Assembly (NCBI GenBank): GCA_045541495.1
Contig: JAZQJE010000057.1
Location: forward strand, 1 to 16,947
DNA from: RGIG3009 sp045541495
GTDB lineage: Bacteria > Bacillota > Clostridia > Oscillospirales > Acutalibacteraceae
Direction: 5' to 3'
DNA: 16,947 nt
Below are positions 6,058 through 14,886 of this stretch, one piece after another. The number at the start of each line of letters is the position of its first letter. Position 1 is the stretch's first letter. Both the position numbers and the translations under genes were made by a program. The notes beneath the pieces are model-generated. The model was given only the letters and a program-made list of their open reading frames with translations, ran no database searches and was not told the DNA's origin.

Positions 6058-7017
6058 ATGGAACTGTTTTACATCGCATTGATCCTTGTAATACTGGCGG
6101 TCATCATTCCCAACATCCGCATCGTCCCCCAAGCACAAGAATATGTCATCGAATTTTTAGGAAAATACAAAACCACATGGGGCGCGGGTTTGCATGTGAA
6201 GGTCCCTTTACTGGAACGTATCGCCAAGCGTATCACCCTAAAAGAGCAGGTCATGGATTCTCCTCCCCAGCCGGTCATCACCAAAGATAACGTCACCATG
6301 CAGATCGACACCGTGGTATACTTCCGCATCTACGACGCCAATCTGTATACCTATGGCGCCGTCAATCCCATTTCGGCCTTAGAAAATCTTACCGCTACCA
6401 CGTTGCGTAACATCGTAGGCGAATTGGAACTGGACGGCACGTTGACCTCCCGCGATACTATCAACGAGAAAATGACCGCCATTCTGGACGAAGCCACCGA
6501 TCAATGGGGCATCAAGGTCAGCCGTGTGGAACTGAAAAACATCATCCCGCCCGCCGAGATCCAAAATGCCATGGAAAAACAAATGAAAGCAGAGCGCGAC
6601 CGTCGTGAGACTCTGTTGCAGGCGGAAGGTCACAAAGCCGCCGCCATCACCCGCGCAGAAGGCGATAAGCAAGCCATGATTTTAGCCGCCGAAGGCGAGC
6701 GCGATGCCCGCATCGCCCGCGCCGAAGGTGAGGCGCGCGCCATTTATTTGTCTAAAAAGGCCGAAGCCGACGGTTTACGGGCTCTCAAAGAAGCTGGTGC
6801 CGACGCGGCAGTATTAGAACTAAAAAAATACGAAGCACTGATTCGCATGGCAGACGGAAAAGCCGCTAAGATCATCGTCCCCACCGATGCGGTCAACGCC
6901 ACCAAAGCCAATGTGTTGTTTTCTGAAACCACGGGACTGGGGGATGTAACGAAAGAAGCACCCGCCGCTCCCGCGCCTCAACCCACCGACCCTTGTTGTG
7001 ATCGATTTGAAAACTGA
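6058..7017 (+). CDS. SPFH / Band 7 (prohibitin-like) membrane protein
   Basis: A 319-residue stomatin/prohibitin-type protein that scaffolds membrane microdomains or forms large ring-like assemblies. It opens with one membrane segment (residues 4-20), followed by the Band 7 domain (about 22-175, including YVIEFLGKY at 29-37 and the typical VELKNIIPP at 157-165). Then comes a coiled coil built from four exact 11-residue units, each starting Ala-Glu-Gly at 189, 200, 211 and 222, characteristic of stomatin/QmcA-like proteins. The tail (about 300-319) is Pro/Ala-rich and ends with a Cys-Cys pair. The ATG at 6058 is preceded by GAGAGGAG. Many relatives are paired with an NfeD gene; none is here. 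Monocistronic, with a strong promoter and terminator. Confidence 0.93.
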   Translation: MELFYIALILVILAVIIPNIRIVPQAQEYVIEFLGKYKTTWGAGLHVKVPLLERIAKRITLKEQVMDSPPQPVITKDNVTMQIDTVVYFRIYDANLYTYGAVNPISALENLTATTLRNIVGELELDGTLTSRDTINEKMTAILDEATDQWGIKVSRVELKNIIPPAEIQNAMEKQMKAERDRRETLLQAEGHKAAAITRAEGDKQAMILAAEGERDARIARAEGEARAIYLSKKAEADGLRALKEAGADAAVLELKKYEALIRMADGKAAKIIVPTDAVNATKANVLFSETTGLGDVTKEAPAAPAPQPTDPCCDRFEN

Positions 7018-7066
7018 AATCCATTTATGAAAATTATGCCAAACGATATCTATTTGCCAGCACAAC

Positions 7067-7094
7067 AAAAGCAGAGCCAAAAGCTCTGCTTTTT
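7067..7094. terminator. Intrinsic terminator between converging SPFH and HTH genes
   Basis: 11-bp arms 7067-7077 and 7083-7093 with a 5-nt loop; T-runs follow on both strands, so it can serve the SPFH gene and the opposing HTH gene. Confidence 0.8.
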
Positions 7095-7096
7095 CT

Positions 7097-7715
7097 TTAC
7101 TTTCTTCTCTTCTTTCGCAAATATAAAGTCAAGATAACACCGCCGATCATTATCATAATACCAATTATGATAAAAGCATGTGCCATCAACGAGACGGGAT
7201 TATTGGGAAACATCGAATTGAACATCTCGACACTTCCAAATGGATCACCCATAAACCCCTCCATAGATGAACCGACATTATCAAAAGAACTGAACATTCC
7301 CGAAACCACCACCTTGGCCAAAATGCCGATTACACAAATTCCAAGACCACATACCGCAAGATAAACACCGGATAACCAACCGTGCTTTTTAATGATTTTT
7401 CCCACCCATTTAATATGGGTATCAAAAAAAGCCTCGTATCTTTTACTGTCTTTTTCTTTTGTGCTGACGCCATCGTCCGCGGGAATATCCTCCTCTGATA
7501 TAAACCAATCAACCGTAACGCCAAACAACTTTGCAAGAGATGCAAGATTGCTTATGTCCGGTATAGCCGATGGGGGTTCGGCTCCCCTCGGCTATAGTTT
7601 CACCAAGTTCCCATTTGCTAATTGCTTGCCGTGATACGCCCACTAATTCCGCTAATGCATCTTGTGACATTCCCGCCTTTTTTCTGTAGTATTGTATCTT
7701 TTCACTAAGTTTCAT
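7097..7715 (-). pseudogene. HTH (Xre-family) regulator with C-terminal membrane domain, split by a palindromic insertion
   Basis: The gene starts at ATG 7715 (AAAGGAG just upstream) with a classic HTH_3 DNA-binding domain: MKLSEKIQYYRKKAGMSQDA, then ELVGVSRQAISKWELGET (residues 23-40). There a 31-nt insertion (7562-7597 region) shifts the frame, and the first frame ends after 28 unrelated residues. Removing 31 nt restores GETIPDISNLASLAKLFGVT and the downstream frame, which runs to the stop at 7097: a polar linker, then two hydrophobic segments separated by a Met/Phe/Gly-rich extracellular loop, and a basic tail. The repaired product would be 195 residues, a membrane-tethered regulator common in Clostridia. 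The C-terminal part shows no further lesions, so the break looks recent, or the hairpin is somehow bypassed. Confidence 0.85.
7562..7597. repeat. 26-bp palindromic insertion flanked by 5-bp direct repeats
   Basis: TATAG occurs at 7562-7566 and 7593-7597; between them lie 26 bp (7567-7592). The outer parts form a perfect 9-bp inverted repeat, TATAGCCGA (7562-7570) with TCGGCTATA (7588-7596), and inner G4/C4 runs extend the stem with one bulge around a short loop. The excess over an intact reading frame is exactly 31 nt (26 plus one 5-bp copy), as expected for insertion with target duplication. Confidence 0.7.
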
Positions 7716-7739
7716 CGTATCTCTCCTTTGCACGATAAA

Positions 7740-7768
7740 AGGATACCATCCCCTTCTACCGATTACAA
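7740..7768 (-). promoter_or_regulatory. Candidate promoter of the HTH gene
   Basis: Minus strand: TTGTAA (7768-7763), 17-nt spacer, TATCCT (7745-7740) with an extended TGG before the -10; 24 nt upstream of the start codon. Confidence 0.45.
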
Positions 7769-7789
7769 TATACCACACCTTGCATTTTC

Positions 7790-7804
7790 GCAACCAATGG
7801 TTGC
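7790..7804. promoter_or_regulatory. 15-bp palindrome upstream of the HTH gene, possible operator
   Basis: GCAACCA and TGGTTGC form perfect 7-bp arms around a single central A. It lies about 22 nt upstream of the candidate -35 of the HTH gene, a plausible autoregulatory site. It also abuts the U-tract of the copA terminator. Confidence 0.35.
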
Positions 7805-7856
7805 AAAACAGTAAACCGAGGCATCCGCCGTAACGCAGATGCCTCGGTTTACTGTT
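7805..7856 (-). terminator. Intrinsic terminator of the polA-pepD-ispF-copA operon
   Basis: Perfect 19-bp arms (7807-7825 and 7838-7856) with a 12-nt loop, starting one base after the copA stop codon; a four-U run (7808-7805) follows on the minus strand. Confidence 0.85.
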
Positions 7857-7857
7857 G

Positions 7858-10368
7858 TTATTCTGTCACACTGACAACCGTATATCCCGCGGCGGTAACA
7901 GCATCGCTCAGTTGTTGTGCCGTAGCATTGCCACCCTCGACAACGGCGGTGCCCCCTTTAAGATCCACCACCGGTATCACACCGGCGACGGCGCTCAATG
8001 CATCTTCCACGTGTTTTTGGCAACGGGGACACATCATCCCCTCAATTTTTAAGGTAATCACGGCTCTTTCCTCCTTTTTGCTACTTTTCGAACGTGTTTT
8101 CACACGATGGAACCATTTTAATCGCAAGGCGTTGGATACCACAAAAATACTACTGCAACTCATAGCGGCGGCGGCAAACATGGGACTGAGCCGCAACCCG
8201 AACAACGGATAAAACACGCCCGCCGCCAAGGGGATTCCCAGGCAGTTATAGAAAAATGCCCAAAACAGGTTTTGACGGATGTTGCGCACCACAGCACGGC
8301 TTAAGCGGATAGCCGTGGGCACATCCCGCAGATCGCTCTTCATGAGTACCACCGAGGCACTTTCCACTGCCACATCCGTACCCGCGCCGATAGCCATGCC
8401 CACATCGGCACTAACCAAAGCGGGCGCATCGTTGATTCCATCCCCTACCATAGCCACGGTTTTCCCCGTTTCACGCATGCGGGTGATCTCCCGTTCTTTA
8501 TCCTGAGGCAACACTTCGGCGGTCACCCCCGACAACGATAAGGCGGCGGCAACGGCCTGTGCGGTACGCTGATTGTCACCTGTCAACATGTGCACCTCAA
8601 CGCCCATTCTCCGCAGTTCTTCAACGGCTTCACGGCTTTCTTCGCGGATCACATCCGCTACGGCAATCATACCGCAGAGCGTGTTATCCCACGCAAACAG
8701 TAAGGGGGTCTTGCCTTCATCGGCCAACCGCTGCAACTGTTCGCTATAAGGTGCGGTATCAATCCCTTGCTCCGCCATCAGCCGCTGATTACCCGCCAAA
8801 CAAGAACGGTCTTCCCGCAAGGCGGTCACCCCTTTTCCGGGGACACTTTGGAATGCCGTTACCTCGGCGGGCACGATTCCCCGACGGGCAGTTTCTTCCA
8901 AAACCGCCGCCGAAAGGGGATGTTCGCTTTTGCTTTCCAGATCCGCCGCCAACTGTAACAATGTGGTTTCGTCTACCGTAATTGGCAACACATCGGTAAC
9001 CGTGGGCGTTCCCGTGGTGATGGTACCGGTCTTGTCCAGCACCACACAATCCACTTTATGGGCGACCTCCAAGGCTTCACCGGATTTAAACAGAATCCCG
9101 TTCTCGGCGCCTTTACCCGTCCCCACCATGATAGCCACGGGAGTCGCCAACCCCAAAGCACAAGGACAGGAAATGACCAATACGGAAATGGCATAGGACA
9201 ACGCTTCTTCAAAAGGCGCGCCCACCATGATCCACACGATCCCCGTAACAAGGGCGATGACCATAACGGTGGGTACAAAGATGCGTGCCACCGCATCGGC
9301 GGTTTTGGCGATAGGGGCTTTTCCCGCTCCCGCTTCTTCTACCAAACGAATAATTTGGGACAAGGTGGTATCCTGTCCCACACGGGTAGCACGAAAACGA
9401 ACAAATCCCGTTTTATTGACAGTGGCACTAATGACCGTATCTCCGATTTCTTTCAGGACAGGCAAGCTTTCTCCTGTAATAGCGGATTCGTCCGCGGTGG
9501 TGCGACCATCCACGATCACACCGTCCACGGGAATCCGACCGCCGGGACGTACCACCACGATATCCCCCGCCGCGATCTGTTCCACCGCTACCGTAATCTC
9601 CACGCCGTCCCGTTCGATAACGGCGGTATCGGGGGCGAGCCCCATCAGTTTTTCCAACGCCTCGGTGGTTTTGCCTTTGGAACGGGATTCCAGATATTTT
9701 CCCAAAGTGATGAGGGTGAGGATCATTCCCGCCGACTCAAAATACAAGTCTTCGTGATAGCGGGCTACCAGTTCCATATCCCCGATCCCCGCACCGTATG
9801 CCATGCGGTATAAGGCAAACACACCATAGATCAATGCCGCCAACGATCCCACCGCCACCAAGCTATCCATATTGGGGTTGCCTCGCCACAGCGCGGGCAA
9901 CCCTTTTTTGAAATAGGCGCGGTTGAGATACAGAATGGGCAAGCACAAGAATAGCTGTGTCAACGCAAAGTTGACCGCTCCCGCGTGTCCGCTCATAAAG
10001 GACGGCAACGGGATCCCCGCCATATGCCCCATGGACACTACCATGAGTAATGCGAGAAACAACAGCGATAACCATAACCGCCGTTTCATATACGGATCTT
10101 GTTTTTTGGCTCCTTCGGTGGCGGTCTGCTTGTTTGAGGACGAAGTCGCTGGTTTTCCCTCTTCGGAAGCACCATATCCTGCGGCAATCACCGCTTGGAT
10201 GATAGTTGACACCCCCACGGCGGTTTCATCAAACGTTACCGCCATACTGTTTGTCAGCAAGTTCACTTGCACTCGCGAAACACCGTCCACACTCGACACC
10301 GCCCGCTCTACATGGGCGGAACAGGCGGAACAGGTCATACCTGTGACGGAAAATCGTGTTGTTTTCAT
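7858..10368 (-). CDS. copA: Copper(I)-exporting P-type ATPase with N- and C-terminal heavy-metal domains
   Basis: An 836-residue P1B-1 ATPase that pumps Cu+ out of the cytoplasm at the cost of ATP. In order: N-terminal HMA domain with GMTCSAC (Cys13, Cys16); transmembrane helices from about residue 97; actuator TGES (298-301); metal-site CPC (401-403) in the sixth helix; phosphorylated Asp in DKTGT (445-449); SEHP (481-484); GDGIND (642-647); YN (707-708) and MSCSS (736-740) of the last helices, which together with CPC specify Cu+/Ag+; then a second HMA domain at the C-terminus with CPRC (780-783), an extra domain found in some clostridial CopA proteins. The ATG at 10368 is preferred to an in-frame one 21 nt upstream because it overlaps the ispF stop (ATGA) and has GGAG before it. 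No CopY, CsoR or CopZ is encoded nearby. Confidence 0.95.
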   Translation of the reverse strand: MKTTRFSVTGMTCSACSAHVERAVSSVDGVSRVQVNLLTNSMAVTFDETAVGVSTIIQAVIAAGYGASEEGKPATSSSNKQTATEGAKKQDPYMKRRLWLSLLFLALLMVVSMGHMAGIPLPSFMSGHAGAVNFALTQLFLCLPILYLNRAYFKKGLPALWRGNPNMDSLVAVGSLAALIYGVFALYRMAYGAGIGDMELVARYHEDLYFESAGMILTLITLGKYLESRSKGKTTEALEKLMGLAPDTAVIERDGVEITVAVEQIAAGDIVVVRPGGRIPVDGVIVDGRTTADESAITGESLPVLKEIGDTVISATVNKTGFVRFRATRVGQDTTLSQIIRLVEEAGAGKAPIAKTADAVARIFVPTVMVIALVTGIVWIMVGAPFEEALSYAISVLVISCPCALGLATPVAIMVGTGKGAENGILFKSGEALEVAHKVDCVVLDKTGTITTGTPTVTDVLPITVDETTLLQLAADLESKSEHPLSAAVLEETARRGIVPAEVTAFQSVPGKGVTALREDRSCLAGNQRLMAEQGIDTAPYSEQLQRLADEGKTPLLFAWDNTLCGMIAVADVIREESREAVEELRRMGVEVHMLTGDNQRTAQAVAAALSLSGVTAEVLPQDKEREITRMRETGKTVAMVGDGINDAPALVSADVGMAIGAGTDVAVESASVVLMKSDLRDVPTAIRLSRAVVRNIRQNLFWAFFYNCLGIPLAAGVFYPLFGLRLSPMFAAAAMSCSSIFVVSNALRLKWFHRVKTRSKSSKKEERAVITLKIEGMMCPRCQKHVEDALSAVAGVIPVVDLKGGTAVVEGGNATAQQLSDAVTAAGYTVVSVTE

Positions 10369-10841
10369 CCCTTTTTCTCCAACAAACAAACGGCATGAAC
10401 GGCGATACCCTCGCCCGCACCCGTAAAACCGAGTCCCTCTTCCGTGGTGGCTTTTACACTGACTTGATCCACAGCGATCCCGCAGGCCGAAGCCACATTA
10501 CGACGCATCTCATCGATGTACGGACGCAGTTTTGGTGCTTGCGCCAACACGGTGGCATCGATGTTGCCGATCTCATAGCCCTCGCGCCGCACCATGGCAC
10601 AGGTAACCGACAACAACTTTAAACTGTCCGCCCCCGCATAGGCGGGATCGGTATCGGGAAACCATTGGCCGATATCTCCCATGGCCGCCGCACCCAATAA
10701 GGCATCGGCAACGGCATGCGCCAGCACATCCGCATCGGAATGTCCCAGTAACCCTTTTTCAAAGGGAATGGTGATACCGCCCAATATGAGCAGACGGCCT
10801 TCCGTCAACCGATGGACATCGTACCCATGACCAATACGCAT
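10365..10841 (-). CDS. ispF: 2-C-methyl-D-erythritol 2,4-cyclodiphosphate synthase
   Basis: Converts CDP-methylerythritol 2-phosphate to methylerythritol cyclodiphosphate with release of CMP, in the non-mevalonate (MEP) isoprenoid pathway; a cytoplasmic trimer. The 158 residues match the usual length. Zinc ligands Asp8, His10 (GYDVH) and His42 (in VLAHAVADAL) are in place, with GHSDAD (33-38), FPDTDP (61-66) and KATTEEGLGFTG near the C-terminus. Start ATG lies 6 nt after the pepD stop, with the ribosome site GGAG inside the last pepD codons; its own stop overlaps the copA start. No other MEP gene (such as ispD) is adjacent. Confidence 0.97.
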   Translation of the reverse strand: MRIGHGYDVHRLTEGRLLILGGITIPFEKGLLGHSDADVLAHAVADALLGAAAMGDIGQWFPDTDPAYAGADSLKLLSVTCAMVRREGYEIGNIDATVLAQAPKLRPYIDEMRRNVASACGIAVDQVSVKATTEEGLGFTGAGEGIAVHAVCLLEKKG

Positions 10842-10847
10842 TATGGA

Positions 10848-12272
10848 TCACTCCTTCATGGCTTTTAATACTTCACACAAATAGGTATACGTGCGTGCTA
10901 CCGAGGCTACGTTCAAGCGTTCGGCGGTAGTATGGATCCCCTGCATATCAGGACCCAGGGATACCGCATCCAACCCATCCAGTTTTTCCGATAACAACCC
11001 ACATTCCAATCCCGCGTGAATGATCTCCACCACCGCTTCGTCACCGTACAAACGACGATAAACGGCGGTCATTACCTCTCGGAGCGGTGATCGTGCGCGG
11101 TATTCCCACGCGGGATAGTGCCCATGGGTATCGCAACGGCCACCGAAAACGGCGGCCACCTCGTCCAATCGTTGTAACAAGGCGGTCTTATCCGTTCCCA
11201 AGGAACTGCGCACCGCAAAAGTGACTGTTAATTGTGTATTTTCCAATCGCAGTACCCCTAAATTGAGCGACGTCTGTACCAGATCGGGAATGGCCTCGGT
11301 CATGGCGATGATGCCGTTTGGCACTTCACATAAAAACGCCGCCACCCGTGCGGAGTCCTCCACCGTAAGGGCCGTTTCGGCAGACGGTACAGGGGTAATG
11401 GTAATCGTCAGTTGCGGGTCGGTTTTTACAGCATGATTTTTTGTAAAAGCAGCCGCAACAGCGGTGATATCTCCGTTTATTCCCAGCACACATTCCGCTT
11501 CACGGGGGATGGCATTGTCTTTATTGCCGCCTTGTAACGATACCAATCGATAGTCGCTGTCAAGGGACTGTAAAAACCGCCCCATGACCACATTGGCGTT
11601 TAAACGCCCTTTATCGATCTCCACCCCCGAATGACCGCCTTTCAGACCCGAAACGATCACTTTCACACAGGGTAGTTTTAAAGCTTCACGGGATACAGGT
11701 AGCGTCAATTGCGCGCGGGCGCCGCCCGCACATCCCACTGTCAATACCCCCTCTTGTTCGGAATCAATATTGATGAGGATTCGCCCTTGGATGCGGTGAG
11801 AATCCAATCCCGCCGCCCCGTACATACCCGTTTCTTCATCGGTGGTAAACAAGGCTTCCAGCGGCGGATGAGGTAAAGTTTCGTCTTCTAACATCGCCAG
11901 TACCATGGCCACGGCGATACCGTCGTCACCACCCAATGTGGTGCCCTCAGCCCATATCCATTCCCCGTCGGTCTTCAGTATCAACCCCTCGGTTTCCATG
12001 TTAAGAGAACAGTCGGGGGCCTGTTCGCACACCATGTCCAAATGCCCCTGCAAGATCACGGTGGGGCACACCTCATATCCCGCAAAGGCGGGTTTGCGGA
12101 TGATCACATTGTTCCATTCATCCCGCTCGCAATCCAGACCGTGAGCGCGGGCAAAATTCACACAATAGGCGCTGATAGCGTCGGTGTTGCCCGATCCGTG
12201 AGGAATCGCGCACAATTCTTCAAAATACTGAAATACCCGACAGGGATCTAATTGTTGTAATACCCGTTCCAT
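10848..12272 (-). CDS. pepD: Aminoacyl-histidine dipeptidase (Xaa-His dipeptidase, M20 family)
   Basis: A 474-residue dinuclear zinc peptidase of the PepD/M20C type, which cleaves dipeptides such as Xaa-His in the cytoplasm and supplies amino acids. Metal ligands and catalytic residues are visible: GHLDMV (76-81), GGDDG (114-118), and DEETG (145-149); the IPHGSGN stretch (23-29) and the C-terminal ECGLLSEKL and SLGPDMQGIHTTAERL (typical PepD ending with a zinc His) are also present. The ATG at 12272 is chosen over the GTG at 12284 because GAGGTG overlaps the polA stop and leaves 4 nt before this ATG. Middle gene of the polA operon. Confidence 0.95.
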   Translation of the reverse strand: MERVLQQLDPCRVFQYFEELCAIPHGSGNTDAISAYCVNFARAHGLDCERDEWNNVIIRKPAFAGYEVCPTVILQGHLDMVCEQAPDCSLNMETEGLILKTDGEWIWAEGTTLGGDDGIAVAMVLAMLEDETLPHPPLEALFTTDEETGMYGAAGLDSHRIQGRILINIDSEQEGVLTVGCAGGARAQLTLPVSREALKLPCVKVIVSGLKGGHSGVEIDKGRLNANVVMGRFLQSLDSDYRLVSLQGGNKDNAIPREAECVLGINGDITAVAAAFTKNHAVKTDPQLTITITPVPSAETALTVEDSARVAAFLCEVPNGIIAMTEAIPDLVQTSLNLGVLRLENTQLTVTFAVRSSLGTDKTALLQRLDEVAAVFGGRCDTHGHYPAWEYRARSPLREVMTAVYRRLYGDEAVVEIIHAGLECGLLSEKLDGLDAVSLGPDMQGIHTTAERLNVASVARTYTYLCEVLKAMKE

Positions 12273-12280
12273 AACACACC

Positions 12281-14812
12281 TCACGATTTGGCATCATACC
12301 ACGTGTTGCCCATATTCACATCCGCCCGCAACCGTACCGACAACGACACGGCATTTTCCATTTCTTCCTGTAACACCGCCGCCGCGCGGGGCGCATCCTG
12401 AACAGAGGCTTCTACAATCAATTCGTCATGGACTTGCAAAATCAGACGGGCATCCAACTGTTCCGCTTGCAACCGCTCATGAACGCGGATCATGGCAATT
12501 TTAATAATATCCGCCGCCGTCCCTTGAATGGGCATATTCCGCGCCACCCGCTCGCCAAACGCACGGGTCATGGCGTTGGATGCCCGCAGTTCCGGAAGCG
12601 GACGGCGACGATCAAACAGAGTTGCCGCATAGCCTTTGTCTTTGGCATCGGCGATCAATCCGTCCATATACCCCGCCACGGCACTGTAGTGAGATAAATA
12701 ACTGTCAATATACCGTTTCGCTTCCCCATAGGACACATGAATATCTTCGGACAGGGAATGGGCACCAATACCGTATACAATCCCGAAATTGACGGCTTTC
12801 GCTTGTGACCGCATCAGCGGTGTTACCAGTTCTTCAGGCACGTCAAATACCTGTGAAGCGGTAATACGGTGAATATCCTCCTCCGCGTTGAACGCAGCGG
12901 TCATGGTGGGGTCGCCCGATAAGGCCGCCAACACCCGCAATTCAATTTGAGAATAGTCGGCGTCGCATAATACATACCCTTCTGCCGCGTGGAAAAAGCG
13001 GCGCAATTCCCGTCCTAAAGGTTGTCGAACAGGGATGTTTTGCAAATTGGGTTCGGTGGACGAGATCCGTCCCGTGCGGGTCTCCGTTTGATTAAAGGAC
13101 GTATGAATCCGACCGTCCGCGGCGATCACCTTGGTAAGACCGTCACAATAGGTGGATTTCAGTTTGGCGAGGGTGCGGTAATCCAATAACATGCCCACCA
13201 CGGGATGTGCATTCCGCAATTTTTCCAGTACTTCCGCATTGGTGGAATAGCCGGATTTGGTTTTTTTCTTGGCGGGTAGTCCCAAATCTTCAAACAAGGC
13301 TTTGGCCAGTTGTTTGGGAGAATTGAGATTAAAGGCGTATCCCACCGCTTCGGTGATACCGTTCACCAAGTCGTCAATTCGCTGTTGCAGTTGTTCGCCG
13401 AATCGTTCCACGCCGTCACCGTCTACAGCAACACCGTACCGTTCCATGGACGCTAATACCATGGCCAGCGGGATCTCCATTTCCCGCAACAGTTTTTCCT
13501 GTTGTTTCGCGATGATCTCCTGCTCCAATCGATTACATACCGCGGTAATCAGCAACACATCCGCGGGAAGATCTCCTTCGGGCGTAGCCACCCCGTATAT
13601 CTGGGCTAAGCGGGACAGAGAATAGTCAGAAGACAGCGGATCCAATAAATACGCCGCAAGAGCGGTATCCATGGTTACACCGCACAGTTGACGGCCAACC
13701 TGCAAGCACAATGTCGCCAAGGCTTTGGTATCGCATACCCGCTTTTGAACGGCGGAATTTATCAAACACTTCAAAAAGACCGGATCCGTCACAGGCAGGC
13801 AAGCGACTTTATCGTTCGCAACCAGCCATGCCGTATCGTCTGTCAAGACAATGTCCACAACCGCAGCGGTGAGCACGTCGCCCACCTCGCTTTTGACGGG
13901 AGCTTTCACCGCAGACTTGTCCTCGTTAACCATGGGCGTTGCTGCCGAGACCCCCATTTTTTCCATCAATTTAAACATTTCGAGGGCCGTCATGCAGGCC
14001 GCCAACGCTTCGTTATCGGGATTCCGCAACGCATAGTGAGCGAGCACCGTATCCATGGGCATATCCCGACAAATGGTTCCCAGTTCGCGACTCAAATACG
14101 CGCTGTCTTTACCGTCTATAAGTTTTTTACGGACACTGTCCCGCAGATCGGCGGTTTCCACTTGTGCATACAAGTCGTCCAAACTACCAAAACGGTGCAT
14201 GAGGTCGAGGGCCGTCTTCTCCCCCACACCGGGGACACCGGGAATGTTATCGCTGGAATCCCCCATCAACGCTTTCAGATCGATGAGTTGAGGCGGCGTC
14301 AACCCGTATTTGTCCACAACGGCGGCAGAATCGTATGCCACCGTTTCGGGCTGACCCATGCGGGTGGTAGCAAGCAGTACCGTGACCCCCTCATCCACCA
14401 ATTGCAGCGAATCCCGATCCCCCGTGGCGATATAGCACGGTACGCCCGCTTCCACGGCGGCGGCGGATAGGGTTCCTAAAATATCATCCGCTTCATATCC
14501 ATCCTGTTCCACCACGGTACATCCCATGTGTGTCAGCAATTCTTTCATGATGGGCAACTGCTGTGCCAATTCTTCAGGCATCCCTTTACGTCCTGCTTTA
14601 TATTGATCGTATTTTGCATGCCGAAAAGTGGGGGCTTTGCGGTCAAAGGCCACCGCCACCGCATCGGCATGAACATGATCTTGCAACCGATGATAAATAT
14701 TGAGAAAACCGACCAACGCGTTGGTGGGAATCCCCTCCCGCGTCGTCAGCACTTTGATCCCATAAAAGGCACGGTTTAAAATACTGTTTCCGTCGACAAG
14801 TAACAGTCGCAT
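12281..14812 (-). CDS. polA: DNA polymerase I
   Basis: An 843-residue family A polymerase for Okazaki-fragment processing and excision repair. Residues 1-290 form the 5'-3' exonuclease (flap) domain with intact acidic motifs (LLVDGNS, YEADD at 106-110, TGDRD, LMGDSSDNIPGVPGVG). Residues about 310-430 take the place of the proofreading domain, but the DxE metal motif is not seen, so 3'-5' exonuclease is probably lost as in Bacillus-type enzymes. The polymerase part has motif A DYSQIELR (619-626), motif B RSQAKAVNFGIVYG (668-681, key Arg668, Lys672, Tyr680) and motif C VHDE (794-797). Ribosome site AGGTGAG precedes the ATG; a strong promoter lies just upstream. First gene of a four-gene operon. 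Confidence 0.97.
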   Translation of the reverse strand: MRLLLVDGNSILNRAFYGIKVLTTREGIPTNALVGFLNIYHRLQDHVHADAVAVAFDRKAPTFRHAKYDQYKAGRKGMPEELAQQLPIMKELLTHMGCTVVEQDGYEADDILGTLSAAAVEAGVPCYIATGDRDSLQLVDEGVTVLLATTRMGQPETVAYDSAAVVDKYGLTPPQLIDLKALMGDSSDNIPGVPGVGEKTALDLMHRFGSLDDLYAQVETADLRDSVRKKLIDGKDSAYLSRELGTICRDMPMDTVLAHYALRNPDNEALAACMTALEMFKLMEKMGVSAATPMVNEDKSAVKAPVKSEVGDVLTAAVVDIVLTDDTAWLVANDKVACLPVTDPVFLKCLINSAVQKRVCDTKALATLCLQVGRQLCGVTMDTALAAYLLDPLSSDYSLSRLAQIYGVATPEGDLPADVLLITAVCNRLEQEIIAKQQEKLLREMEIPLAMVLASMERYGVAVDGDGVERFGEQLQQRIDDLVNGITEAVGYAFNLNSPKQLAKALFEDLGLPAKKKTKSGYSTNAEVLEKLRNAHPVVGMLLDYRTLAKLKSTYCDGLTKVIAADGRIHTSFNQTETRTGRISSTEPNLQNIPVRQPLGRELRRFFHAAEGYVLCDADYSQIELRVLAALSGDPTMTAAFNAEEDIHRITASQVFDVPEELVTPLMRSQAKAVNFGIVYGIGAHSLSEDIHVSYGEAKRYIDSYLSHYSAVAGYMDGLIADAKDKGYAATLFDRRRPLPELRASNAMTRAFGERVARNMPIQGTAADIIKIAMIRVHERLQAEQLDARLILQVHDELIVEASVQDAPRAAAVLQEEMENAVSLSVRLRADVNMGNTWYDAKS

Positions 14813-14848
14813 AACACACTCACCTTTTCAAGTTAGCCTTTGGTAACC

Positions 14849-14877
14849 ATTATACCACCATCCCCAAAAATTGGCAA
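14849..14877 (-). promoter_or_regulatory. Strong promoter of the polA operon
   Basis: Minus strand: TTGCCA (14877-14872), 17-nt spacer, perfect TATAAT (14854-14849) with extended TGG; 36 nt upstream of the polA start codon. Confidence 0.85.
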
Positions 14878-14886
14878 GTATACCGC

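Noticed and set aside
7562..7597. Reading the palindrome as a tRNA-like acceptor plus T-arm minihelix
   Set aside because: The 7-bp outer stem and TTCGGCT loop are suggestive, but there is a bulge, the T-stem is irregular, and no CCA or tRNA processing context exists.
9058..9813. Long open frame (251 codons) on the plus strand
   Set aside because: Antisense to copA, which has every P-type ATPase motif; the shadow has no ribosome site and low-complexity composition.
12273..12284. GTG start for pepD at 12284
   Set aside because: It would overlap the polA stop with no ribosome site of its own, while the ATG at 12272 has GAGGTG correctly placed.
13688..14470. 260-codon plus-strand open frame
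   Set aside because: Antisense to the intact exonuclease and vestigial proofreading parts of polA; no recognisable domain.
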